The notes under the pieces are model-generated. The model was not told where the DNA came from. It did no database searches and saw only the letters and a list, made by a program, of their open reading frames with translations. Positions 1 through 7,033 of a stretch of 13,413 nt of DNA are shown piece by piece. A program made the translations under genes and the position numbers. Numbering within the stretch: the stretch's first letter is position 1; each line of letters opens with the position of its first letter. The stretch comes from Amoebophrya sp. AT5.2. Taxonomy: Eukaryota > Sar > Dinophyceae > Syndiniales > Amoebophryaceae. The stretch is taken from contig RXOD01005565.1 in assembly GCA_005223375.1 (NCBI GenBank), forward strand, positions 1 to 13,413. Direction: 5' to 3'.

Positions 1-607
1 ACCTGCCGAAGCGAGGGGATACCCCATAGGCAGTTCGCTGGGAAGAATGCTCCACCATCACGGGGTTTTCAGTCTGTGGCCCTCTTTCGTGAAGTGAAGC
101 TGCAAGTGTTGTACCACCGCGACCTCCGTAAAATCCACCTAGGTAGGTACACCTTCATCAAATTTTTCTTCCACATCTCAACTCCAACAGAGTTTGAGTG
201 TGTGAGTGTGATTACATTAGTTCGCCAATTAATTTCTTAGAAATACAGTTACAGCATGCAGTTGCAAAATGGGGCTACCATTACGCTGCCTTCGTACGAA
301 ACCGAGCTACTGCGCTAGTATCGCTATCTTAATTATGGTTTTCTGGTGACGAATCAATTTGCGAGAAACAAGGGCTCCTTATTCCACATCCACTCTGGCG
401 AGGGCTTCTCATAATCTATCTATTAGTTCAATTTCATGCTGTATTGGTCGGTTCCTCTTACTTCGGTTGGATCGATTGGGTACCCTCGCAGCAGGTATCG
501 GGTACTTACTATCACATACCTTCGGAAGATGAACTATGCCGCATGCTCTACCTATTTCTTCAACCTACTCCTGCTGCGCTGTTCGATAAGTGCCTGCCGT
601 CCGTCCA
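1..607. other. Spacer downstream of the first Cys-rich gene
   Basis: This stretch lies 3' of the minus-strand gene at 608-1255 and is shared in large part with 1756-2431. No open frame here looks coding: the frames are short and broken by stops, and the sequence is AT-richer than the genes. It may hold the 3' UTR and polyadenylation site, but I see no signal I can call. I see no RNA gene. Confidence 0.5.
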
Positions 608-1255
608 TTACTCCGTATCCTCCTCATCCTCCTCGCCCTCGTCTTCCTCCTCTCCCTCTGCCGCGGGAGCCGCCTCTGCCGCGGGAGCCGCCTCTGCCGC
701 GGAACCCCGGGCTGCCGGGGCAGCACCTGCATCTGCTGCTCCCTTCGTGGCGCCGTAGTTCGGGTCCTGGTGCCCCTGAGCGGCCACAGCTTGCCCCACC
801 ATGCCGGCTGGTGCCCCCCACTGCTTCTGCATGGGCGCCGGCACCCAGCAGCAGCAGGCGTAACACCCCATGAGGGGGGCGGATACGCCGAGAGCGACAC
901 CAACGATCATCAGAATTGCCTCGAACATGACGTCGAAGCCCTGCCAGGCGTAGACGGCATGCAAGGGAAACCAGAAATGGCAGCAGCAGTCCTTAGGGTG
1001 GCACTCGCAGCAACAACACTTCTTCTCCTGCCCCAGCGGCTTGAACTTCTTCTGCCTCTTGGGTGGATTCCAGCAGATCAGCGTCCATAAGCAACTACAG
1101 AAAAAAGCACCAATATTGTCGCACGGGTTGTCGCAGCCCTGCCACGCCCACACGCTTATTCCGGGACAACAACACTTACAAAGGCAACCGCGCGGGTCCG
1201 GGGTCTCGGTGATCGGCGGATCCTCAGTCGGAAAGTACTCAGGAGCATCCGTCAT
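608..1255 (-). CDS. Cysteine-rich membrane-associated protein, copy 1 (unknown family)
   Basis: A 215-residue protein read without introns from the ATG at 1255-1253. I do not recognise the family. It has 22 cysteines, mostly in clusters: C24, C26, C28-C30, C41/C45, C53/C55/C61, C80-C83 with C85, C90-C92, and C131 with C134-C136. A hydrophobic stretch at about 109-130 is a likely membrane segment, and 49-62 is a weaker one. Residues 64-79 are basic. The tail from about 170 is Ala/Pro/Glu-rich and ends in an acidic run (201-214). The order Cys cluster, AWQG, hydrophobic stretch occurs twice (AWQG at 37-40 and 103-106), which suggests an old internal duplication. No signal peptide is visible. 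Runs of adjacent cysteines suggest metal binding or palmitoylation at a membrane face, but this is inference. PLAC8-type proteins share the small Cys-rich membrane plan, yet their motif is not evident. Confidence 0.82.
   Translation of the reverse strand: MTDAPEYFPTEDPPITETPDPRGCLCKCCCPGISVWAWQGCDNPCDNIGAFFCSCLWTLICWNPPKRQKKFKPLGQEKKCCCCECHPKDCCCHFWFPLHAVYAWQGFDVMFEAILMIVGVALGVSAPLMGCYACCCWVPAPMQKQWGAPAGMVGQAVAAQGHQDPNYGATKGAADAGAAPAARGSAAEAAPAAEAAPAAEGEEEDEGEEDEEDTE
655..706 (-). repeat. 18-bp coding minisatellite in the acidic tail
   Basis: An 18-bp unit is present nearly three times (655-672, 673-690, then a partial diverged third). On the minus strand it encodes repeats of Ala-Ala-Pro-Ala-Ala-Glu in the tail of the Cys-rich protein. 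The matching part of the second gene copy has only one such stretch, so this tract changes length quickly, probably by replication slippage. Confidence 0.85.
793..1060. repeat. 268-bp tract identical to 2470-2737
   Basis: Base-by-base reading gives no difference between this tract and 2470-2737, including third codon positions. It covers residues about 66-154 of the Cys-rich protein. Sequence on both sides carries substitutions and indels between copies. A sharply bounded identical block within diverged duplicates is the usual footprint of gene conversion, although very strong selection on this half cannot be excluded. Confidence 0.85.
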
Positions 1256-1444
1256 TTTGAAAAATCGTATGATATAAAAGAAGCTGACGCGGGCGAGCTA
1301 GACACTGTCAAGAAGGGGGGAGGAACTATCGCGCGGTGGGTGGCGGTGGGTGGTCGTGGTACCCTGGTGAGAAGAATTCGAACTACGTCATATGCCGTGG
1401 GACGAAACGGCACGAAACGAACGGGACATTCGCATTCCACGGCA
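1256..1444 (-). promoter_or_regulatory. Conserved upstream region of Cys-rich gene copy 1
   Basis: Directly upstream of the ATG, on the minus strand, lies a T-rich block with TTTTATATC about 16-25 bases before the start (plus-strand 1271-1280). It is conserved at 2945-2954 before the second copy. Further up, 8-base arms tgccgtgg (1393-1400) and ccacggca (1437-1444) form an inverted repeat around several acgaaac motifs. The same arrangement occurs upstream of copy 2. Conservation is partly due to recent duplication, so a promoter role is only suggested. The TATA-like string lies close to the ATG and may be in the leader instead. Confidence 0.4.
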
Positions 1445-1614
1445 CGAAAGAGCTATTGACTGTCAACGCGACGAGTAATTGACAACTACGAAACGCGGTT
1501 CCTTATCCTTGACGAACGCAGAGCAGCGAAAAAATTTTAAGCAGTGCTTGCAGACATTTTTTTTTTCGCTGACATTCTGAGAACAAAAATTTCGACACTG
1601 CGGAAACAGCATGG

Positions 1615-2431
1615 TATTATATTCTAACAGAACAGTCATGAACCCCCACAGAATATAGGCACATAAATGACCTCAAGGCAAGTGAGGTGGAAGTGAAGGT
1701 TGAGCATGTTGGTGCACCGCTTTCGTCGAAAACGACAGTTCTCTACAGTATTGATCTGCCGAAGCGAGGGGATACCTCATAGGCAGTTCGCTGGGAAGAA
1801 TGCTCTACCATCACGGGGTTTTCAGTCTGTGGCCCTCTTTCGTGAAGTGAAGCTGCAAGTGTACCACCGCGACCTCCGTAAAATCCACCTAGGTAGGTAC
1901 ACCTTCATCAAATTTTTCTTGTCCAACAGAGTTTGAGTGTGTGAGTGTGATTACATCTTGTTCAGTTCGCTAATTTATTAGAAATACAGCAAGCAATTGC
2001 AAAATGGGGGTATCATTACGCTGCCTTCGTACGGAAGTGAGCTACTGCGCTAGTATCGCTATCTTGAATATGGTTTTCTGGTGACGCATTTGCGAGCAAA
2101 CAAGGGCTCCTTGTTCCACTCTGGCAAGATTTTCATCATCTAGTAGTTTCACTTTCATGCTGCATCGGTCGCTTCCTCTCACTTCGGTAGGATCAATTTG
2201 GTGCCCTCGGAGCAGGTATCGGGTACTTCCTATCATATAGCCTGGGAGAAGATGAACAATGATCTGGGTCAAGATAAAATCAGCCGCATGCTCCCCTTTT
2301 CTTTCATCTCCTGCTGAGCTGTTGCAATGTAGCTTGCATCCGTACATTGCTCGTCCTCCTCTTGCTCCTCGCCCTCGTCGTCGTCCTCTGGCACGGGAGC
2401 CGCCGCTGCCGGAGGTGCAGCTTGCTGCTGC
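1615..2431. other. Spacer between the two Cys-rich genes
   Basis: Bases 1615-1755 are unique in the window. From 1756 the spacer repeats the sequence at the start of the window. The open frame on the plus strand at 1700-1936 crosses the repeat boundary and its counterpart in copy 1 has an extra 3 bases and different flanks, so I do not treat it as a gene. Bases 2269-2431 hold the displaced acidic tail of the second gene. Confidence 0.5.
2269..2431 (-). pseudogene. Out-of-frame remnant of the acidic tail of copy 2
   Basis: A minus-strand frame, different from that of the gene at 2432-2929, reads through an Ala/Pro then Glu/Asp-rich stretch resembling the tail of copy 1, followed by an unrelated 27-residue extension to a stop at 2269. 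The composition shows that it descends from the coding tail. It would join the main frame only by a frameshift or by removal of a short intron, for which I see no clear sites. Confidence 0.55.
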
Positions 2432-2929
2432 TCACTTCGTGGCGCCGTACCCCTGCCCGGCCACAGCTGGCCCCACCATGCCGGCTGGTGCCCCCCACTG
2501 CTTCTGCATGGGCGCCGGCACCCAGCAGCAGCAGGCGTAACACCCCATGAGGGGGGCGGATACGCCGAGAGCGACACCAACGATCATCAGAATTGCCTCG
2601 AACATGACGTCGAAGCCCTGCCAGGCGTAGACGGCATGCAAGGGAAACCAGAAATGGCAGCAGCAGTCCTTAGGGTGGCACTCGCAGCAACAACACTTCT
2701 TCTCCTGCCCCAGCGGCTTGAACTTCTTCTGCCTCTTAGGTGGACTCCAGCAGATCAGCGTCCATAAGCAACAGCAGAAAAAAGCACCAATATTGTCGCA
2801 CGGGTTGTCGCAGGCCTGCCACGCCCACACGGCTGTTCCGGGAAAGCAACACTTACACAGGCAAGCGCGCGGGTCCGGGGTCTCGGTGATCGGCGGATCC
2901 TCCGGAAAGTACTCAGGAGCATCCGTCAT
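2432..2929 (-). CDS. Cysteine-rich membrane-associated protein, copy 2 (tail truncated)
   Basis: A 165-residue paralogue of the protein at 608-1255 with the same layout: N-terminal Cys clusters, basic linker, CCCC cluster, hydrophobic segment and CACCC-like cluster. Differences include loss of T10, G23 to A, one Cys of the first cluster replaced by Phe, AWQG changed to AWQA in the first half, and an added Cys in FFCCC. Near the end five residues are missing (a 15-bp in-frame gap). The codon after GATK is then TGA, where copy 1 has GGA. The Ala/Pro/acidic tail is therefore not translated in frame, though an acidic stretch (EDDDEGEEQEEDE) stays open in another minus frame down to 2269. It may be a real shorter isoform, a decaying copy, or a frame restored by splicing. 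Confidence 0.78.
   Translation of the reverse strand: MTDAPEYFPEDPPITETPDPRACLCKCCFPGTAVWAWQACDNPCDNIGAFFCCCLWTLICWSPPKRQKKFKPLGQEKKCCCCECHPKDCCCHFWFPLHAVYAWQGFDVMFEAILMIVGVALGVSAPLMGCYACCCWVPAPMQKQWGAPAGMVGPAVAGQGYGATK
2470..2737. repeat. 268-bp tract identical to 793-1060
   Basis: Partner of the identical tract in copy 1. It is bounded by single-base differences on both sides (2469 and 2738), beyond which the copies differ by further substitutions and indels. Confidence 0.85.
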
Positions 2930-3130
2930 TTTGAAAAGTCGTATGATATAAAAGAAACTTATCGGATGCGGGCGAGCTCGACAGTGTTTGTCAAGAAGGG
3001 TGGAGGAACTATCGTGCGGTGGGTGGTACCCTGGTGAGAAGAATTCGAACTACGTCATATGCCGTGGGACGAAACGGTACGAAACGAACGAGACACTTGC
3101 ATTCCACGGCACGATCACGAAAGAGCTAAT
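2930..3130 (-). promoter_or_regulatory. Conserved upstream region of Cys-rich gene copy 2
   Basis: Carries the same T-rich TTTTATATC block before the ATG (2945-2954), and the same tgccgtgg/ccacggca inverted repeat around acgaaac motifs at about 3059-3112. Small indels between these elements differ from copy 1, while the elements themselves are kept. This is weak evidence that they matter. Confidence 0.4.
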
Positions 3131-3303
3131 ATTGTATTGACCGTCAACGCGACGAGTAATTGACGACCACGAAAAGCGGTTCGGTTCCTTGACGAACGCA
3201 GAGCAGCGAAAAAATTTTCCTTGCTTGCGAAGCAGTACTTGCAGACATTTTTTTCTGCAGAAATTCTGAGAACAAAAATTTCGACACTACGCGAACAGCA
3301 TGG

Positions 3304-3845
3304 TGGCTGAACGCGACGAACGCCCGGACGTGGGGAACGAGTTGTGAAGACATGCGTTTGTAGCAGATGCTCAGATGTGGAGTGCGCCCGCGTGTTCGGA
3401 CATGCTTTGTATGAGTAGTTCTCATGATAGCAGTGAAGGCGCCGTGGGCTATTCGATTCCTATGAAAAAAGTCGCAAAAAAAAGTATCAAATTGTTTCCG
3501 CACTCAGGACCCGGAAAACGTGAACTTCTACGATTAATTTAAGGTTCCTACTTCGTAGCACCCGCCGAGCGTTCTGCCTCGTGGCAATGGGCCAATGAAT
3601 GGTCGCCAATTTTGATCGCCGTTTCTCCCGGCGCGCGGATCCTAATAGTTCTCGCCAATATGGTTTATGGTAGTTAAAAAAATGCTTCACTTCGCCTCGG
3701 GCGTGCGGCCGCAAACCATCAAGACTGAGTATTTATATTCTATAAACGGTCACTGTATAAAACAAAACCCTACTTACCCCTGCGACGTGCATAAGTACTT
3801 ATAGGTAGCTCACTCCGCTCTCCATTCGCCACCTCGCTCGCTCGC
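3304..3845. other. Spacer between the tandem array and DGAT2
   Basis: Lies upstream of the second Cys-rich gene and downstream of the DGAT2 stop codon. It holds two minus-strand open frames (3144-3503 and 3487-3714) with no recognisable motif, the first crossing the edge of the tandem unit. I do not call them genes. The part next to 3845 probably carries the DGAT2 3' UTR, with AT-rich stretches near 3730-3765. No RNA gene seen. Confidence 0.45.
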
Positions 3846-6677
3846 TCACAGCTTTGCCTGTTCTTTCCCGCCGCTCTCCTGAGGGCGCCCCATCGGTCCC
3901 CCCATCGGTCCCCGCTCCATGCGCCATCGCTTCAACTGCCCCCCACCCTCAACTTCCATCGAAGAACACGATTCCACCGCATCGTACTTCCCCGCTGCTT
4001 TCAGCACGTCCATCTTTTTCTGCCCGGCCAGCAGCTCCGCCAACAGCGCGGGGTCCCGCGACTCTTCCACGCTCAGGATCTCCAGCTCCTGGTCTTCCGC
4101 CGTTCCCAGGTGCTTCCACTCCGCGTGCAGCTGCCGCAGGCCCGCCACGTAGCGCCCGTGCACGTCGCGCACTACCGCGCGAAAGCGCTCCGGGTCCGTC
4201 TGCCGGCAGGTCGGCGGGAGGTCTTGGGGAACGTCGATCGGCCGGCCGAACACGGTGTACGTGGGCACGCGGCGCGGCCGGAAGAAGGAGAACCAGTGGC
4301 CCTCCCGGCTCCCGTTGTACGCGAGGGGCAATGAGATCGGAAGCTTCTCGCCCATCTTCAGCTGCAAACCACGCAGCAAAGGGTGAAACACCTGCCGGTA
4401 CAGCGCGGTCTCGCCGAAAGCCAAGCACGGCACCAGCGGCACACCGGTCTCCACGCAGACCTTCATCAGGATCATTTGCTTCGTCGTCGAGAGGTATCAC
4501 AATTATAATCTGCACTGCTACCACCTAGAAGTACCTCCCACTTCTTCCAGCAAATACGTCAGTGAGAGAAACAGGTGTTTCCCGAAGAACCTGTCTAAAT
4601 GAAGAACCAATGCAATCTCACAAGCCTCCCTCGAATAAAGCCAGCCGAGCGCCTCGCAAGGGCAGGAACTGGAAAAATACAATGGGAAACAAAACAAATC
4701 ACCTGCACGAAGCCCATTCTGTTCTTCAGAATGAGCCGCATTTTCCCGCCGCCACTGAGCAGGGCTTCGTCGGCGCCCCCGACGTAGTTCGCGATCGACT
4801 TCCGCCCTCCGGCCAGGAGAGCCTCCACTTAGAGGCTATATCCAATACTCATCTGGGGAAGCATCTGTAGCAAATAAAGGCAGCAGACCGCACCAAACCA
4901 AGCACAGCCCCGGCCCTGTTTAAACGGAACGTCGCACTAGATGGAAGTATTGATCAACATGGAAAAACAATCTGCCCCAATAATCGGAACCCATATCGCA
5001 CCCATATGCCACTGCAGCTAGGAAGACTGCAGTGGGGTATGGGCGCGATATGGGTTCCGACTGATTCAGGCCATCCATCGCGCCCTTCCTATCCGATGGC
5101 CAAGACCGGCTCTCCGCTTGCTAGTGATCGATGCTGCTGGAGATGAGTATGTTGTTCAGTCCGTAATTCATTTTCCCTTTCTGGTTGGTGACCATCCCGC
5201 TCAATTGGGACAGTTCGTTTGCGTATGGCATCAAAAAAATCGCGTCCACGGTGCTTATGAACGGACGACCAGCTGGTATAACGAGTGCCGATGATGAGGC
5301 GCTCTGGCGGGCTTCGATCATCGGCGTCTGCGAGATGCCCCGCGACTCTCGCAGACGCTGCCTGGCTCTGACGATGCGAAGATGCCCCGCTACATGGCAG
5401 GAAGAGACAGTATGGGGATCGGTCAAAGACACTGCGTGAGCGATGCCCACTTTAGTGTGCTCTCGCTTGCCCTTGCCCCCCGGACCAAAACACCAAGACA
5501 GCAAAAAATTCTCTCGCGAAGACACGACTGGATTTTTCACGCACCAGCACGTTAGCCACTTACCCGGCGCACCTTAGTTCTATCAGCACTTACCCCTGTA
5601 TCTATAATTCACTTTCACACAGCACGACCAGCTGGTGTCTCGAAGCCTAGTGCACACCTGGATCTGCAGCTGCGGAAACAGCTCGGTCTCGAACCCGCAG
5701 CCGTCCGCGAACGTTGGCGCCAGCGTCAACGCCAGCACCCCGTGTGGGTGCATCCCAAAAAAGTACTGCTTTCCGGTCAACGGCGTGGTGACGATGTTTT
5801 TGTGCGGGTAGTAGGAGGACAGCATGCGGAACAGCGGCGACCTCCGCACCGCCTTCGTGCGGAAGGCACCGGTGTGCTTCGTCGGCGTGAAGAAATTCGC
5901 GAGGAAGTAGAGCGAGAGCAGCGAGTAAAACGCGGTGCTGGGGTTGGACTTCGCGGCGGCGAGGAGGGCGCCGAGGAGCTGGCGCGCGGGGCTTCTGGTG
6001 GCTTTAGCGGAGCCCTGCTGGCCGGCCGTTCGCCCGCAGGCGGCGGGTGTTTCGGGGAAGAAGGCTTTCGCAGGGGCAGCGGTGCCGCGCGCTAGGCGTG
6101 CCTGCCTGGAAACCAATCCCTGGTCCAGCCCCGTCGCGGTCGCCTCTTGCAGAAGTGTCTTCCCAGCGACAACCGGACCTGCCTCCCCGCCTCGCGCCCC
6201 CAACAGCTGCTGGAGCAGTCCCACGAGTGGTCCGTTTTTCATCCATTTCCCCTGGAAGCTGCCGTCACCGCTGCACGCACCCGCCGTCGACGGAGTCCGG
6301 GAAGAGGACAGGAACGAGGGCAGCCCGCAGAGGGAGTAGCGGAACGCGGCGATCAGGCAGAGCGACCACACGCCAGTCTGGGTGCCGACCCACCACAGGG
6401 AGGAGAGGTAGGTGACCGGCAGCGGCGAGGAGATGAGCAATTGTTCGGCTAGGGACAGGCGCGGCGCGCCGACCTGGTGCGGAATCGGCCTCGGGCACAC
6501 CTTGTCTGCGTCTTCAGCGGTCAGCTCCACTACCGCACCGATTGTGGGCGGCGCGCGCGGCGGGCGTTCGTGGTCCGTTTCTGGAGCCGAGGTTGGAGGT
6601 CCGGCCACGGCTAGGGAGGCATCGGTGGGAGGCGGGGCCGCTGTCATCTTGGAAGAGCGACGCTGTTCAGAAACCAT
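3846..6677 (-). CDS. DGAT2: Diacylglycerol acyltransferase type 2 (four exons)
   Basis: Catalyses the last step of triacylglycerol synthesis, moving an acyl group from acyl-CoA to diacylglycerol at the ER membrane. Predicted exons: 6677-5656, 5253-5159, 4827-4703 and 4460-3846, about 618 aa. Visible family marks are a hydrophobic stretch (about 246-263), YYP (289-291), the catalytic HPHG (310-313, in YFFGMHPHG), FLMPYANEL in exon 2 (family position of the FxxP..RE motif), YVGGADEAL in exon 3 (the VGG..E motif), GVPLVPCLAFGE in exon 4, and RVPTYTVFGRPIDVP followed by the helical QLHAEW..LEIL region. The VSR segment after exon 2's SG is poorly conserved. Unusual features are a long N-terminal part with about 120 low-complexity residues (125-245) between hydrophobic segments, and a C-terminal extension of about 80 residues. 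The exon 2/3 junction is uncertain. ATG 6677 is the first in frame; M11 (in CCAAGATGA) is an alternative start. Related MGAT/wax synthases share these motifs. Confidence 0.85.
4461..4702 (-). other. DGAT2 intron 3 (GT-AG)
   Basis: Predicted 242-nt phase-0 intron between GFVQ and VCVETGVPLVP. It begins gtgatttg and ends gatgaag. The join restores the family spacing between GFV and LVP. The flanks share the direct repeat AGGT, and the ends have a weak inverted similarity (ATTTGTTTTG near the start against ATTTGCTTCG in the reverse complement of the end). It also contains a small inverted repeat, acaggt/acctgt, at about 4571-4594. Confidence 0.65.
4828..5158 (-). other. DGAT2 intron 2, probably non-canonical, with inverted repeats
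   Basis: Predicted 331-nt intron joining exon 2 (ends ...KMNYG) to exon 3 (EALLAGGRK), with a Leu codon split across the join. The TG at either end makes the exact cut ambiguous by two bases. No GT occurs in the open frame between the ATG codon at 5195-5193 and the in-frame TAG near 5120. The only GT-AG choice (5192-4823) would delete about a dozen residues of the conserved region. Inverted repeats of 21 nt lie just inside both ends (4845-4865 and 5130-5150, 17 of 21 bases pairing). The 3' end is AAG, as in the other two introns of this gene. These are traits of introner-like elements. Confidence 0.55.
4984..5060. repeat. 77-nt near-perfect hairpin inside DGAT2 intron 2
   Basis: Arms of 34 nt (4984-5017 and 5027-5060) pair with about three mismatches around a 9-nt loop. 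The outer arms read tcggaacccatatcgc and gcgatatgggttccga. Such a long stem is far beyond chance and resembles a small foldback or MITE-type element nested within the intron. There are no other copies in the window. Confidence 0.9.
5254..5655 (-). other. DGAT2 intron 1
   Basis: Predicted 402-nt intron. A GT-AG solution exists (gtgcac...cataag, phase 2), joining QIQV to TVDAIFLMP. A solution three bases further (starting CACTAG, with a CAC direct repeat at both edges) would keep one more residue and match the usual family length exactly, so the donor is not certain. The 13-mer acgaccagctggt, with the palindromic core ACCAGCTGGT, lies near both ends (5265-5277 and 5624-5636), much like terminal repeats. 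A strong GTAAGT at about 5592-5587 is an alternative donor, but it would add about 20 residues foreign to the family. Confidence 0.6.
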
Positions 6678-7033
6678 CTACTTGGTAGACCGAAAAATCC
6701 TGACCACCCACTGACCCCTAACGTTCATCGAGGGGTCTTTTCACTTGTAGTATTTTTGCTTTAATAAAACAATTTTTCTACTCCTGCGCTGTTTCGCTCC
6801 GGGGATGCTCAAATTTGCGCGCCAATTTGTTTATCACTCGTGTCGACGCTCACGGGAGGAACGAACAGTCAATACGCATCATGTTGCGCGAATGCGCAGC
6901 ACGGAAAGTGCTGCGAACAAACATAAGGTAGGTACTTAGATCGCCACTGCGCTACCTGGTGTAGGAATGTAAAAATGTTGATGCATTTCTTGTCTCCGCG
7001 CTTTGACGAGAGGACAATCGTCTGTAGATAGTT
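6678..7033. other. Spacer between DGAT2 and the POL5-like gene
   Basis: Contains the upstream region of DGAT2 and the 3' UTR of the POL5-like gene, both on the minus strand, within 356 bases. It is AT-richer than the flanking exons. No open frame or RNA gene is seen. I find no motif I can call as a promoter or a polyadenylation site. Confidence 0.5.

Larger units (their letters stand above)
1..1614. repeat. Tandem unit, copy 1 (left end cut by window)
   Basis: First copy of a directly repeated unit of about 1.7 kb. The sequence from base 3 onward reappears from 1756 with few changes, and similarity runs through the gene at 608-1255 and its upstream region to the shared bases near 1611-1614. 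The offset between copies is 1753 at the left end, 1674-1677 in the gene and about 1690 at the right end, so several indels separate them. Bases 1615-1755 have no partner inside the window; they may belong to the left end of a unit that starts outside it. Seen directly by comparing the two stretches. Confidence 0.93.
1756..3303. repeat. Tandem unit, copy 2
   Basis: Second copy of the unit that begins the window, in the same orientation. It starts matching at base 1756 and stops at about 3303, where the following sequence (3304 onward) no longer resembles the sequence after 1614. It contains the second Cys-rich gene and its upstream block. It is shorter than copy 1 between its left end and the gene start by about 79 bases, through indels including loss of part of the acidic-tail repeat. 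Confidence 0.93.

Noticed and set aside
259..284. Possible dinoflagellate spliced-leader sequence (caaaatggggctacc)
   Set aside because: It resembles the leader only in a few bases and in no full-length alignment on either strand. The equivalent site in copy 2 differs further.
436..1090. Plus-strand open frames of up to 166 residues opposite the Cys-rich gene
   Set aside because: They are antisense to a frame conserved in both copies. Their Pro/Leu/Arg-rich composition comes from the GC-rich repeat on the other strand.
1360..1450. Possible tRNA gene (gaattcgaacta, with paired arms nearby)
   Set aside because: No acceptor stem or D-arm can be formed at the required spacing; it fits better as an inverted repeat upstream of the Cys-rich gene.
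1..3303. CRISPR array or insertion sequence as the cause of the repeats
   Set aside because: The repeats are about 1.7 kb, contain a gene and have no regular short spacers. No transposase or terminal inverted repeats bound the unit, so simple tandem duplication is enough.
4823..5192. Canonical GT-AG splicing of DGAT2 intron 2
   Set aside because: The frame holds, but the product jumps from LSGM to ALLAGG and loses about a dozen residues that the family has between these motifs. Kept as the main alternative, not as the first choice.
5121..5540. Stand-alone 139-residue minus-strand gene
   Set aside because: Only its part at 5253-5159 resembles a protein (FLMPYANELSQLSG), and this fits the missing middle of DGAT2. 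The rest lies in introns.
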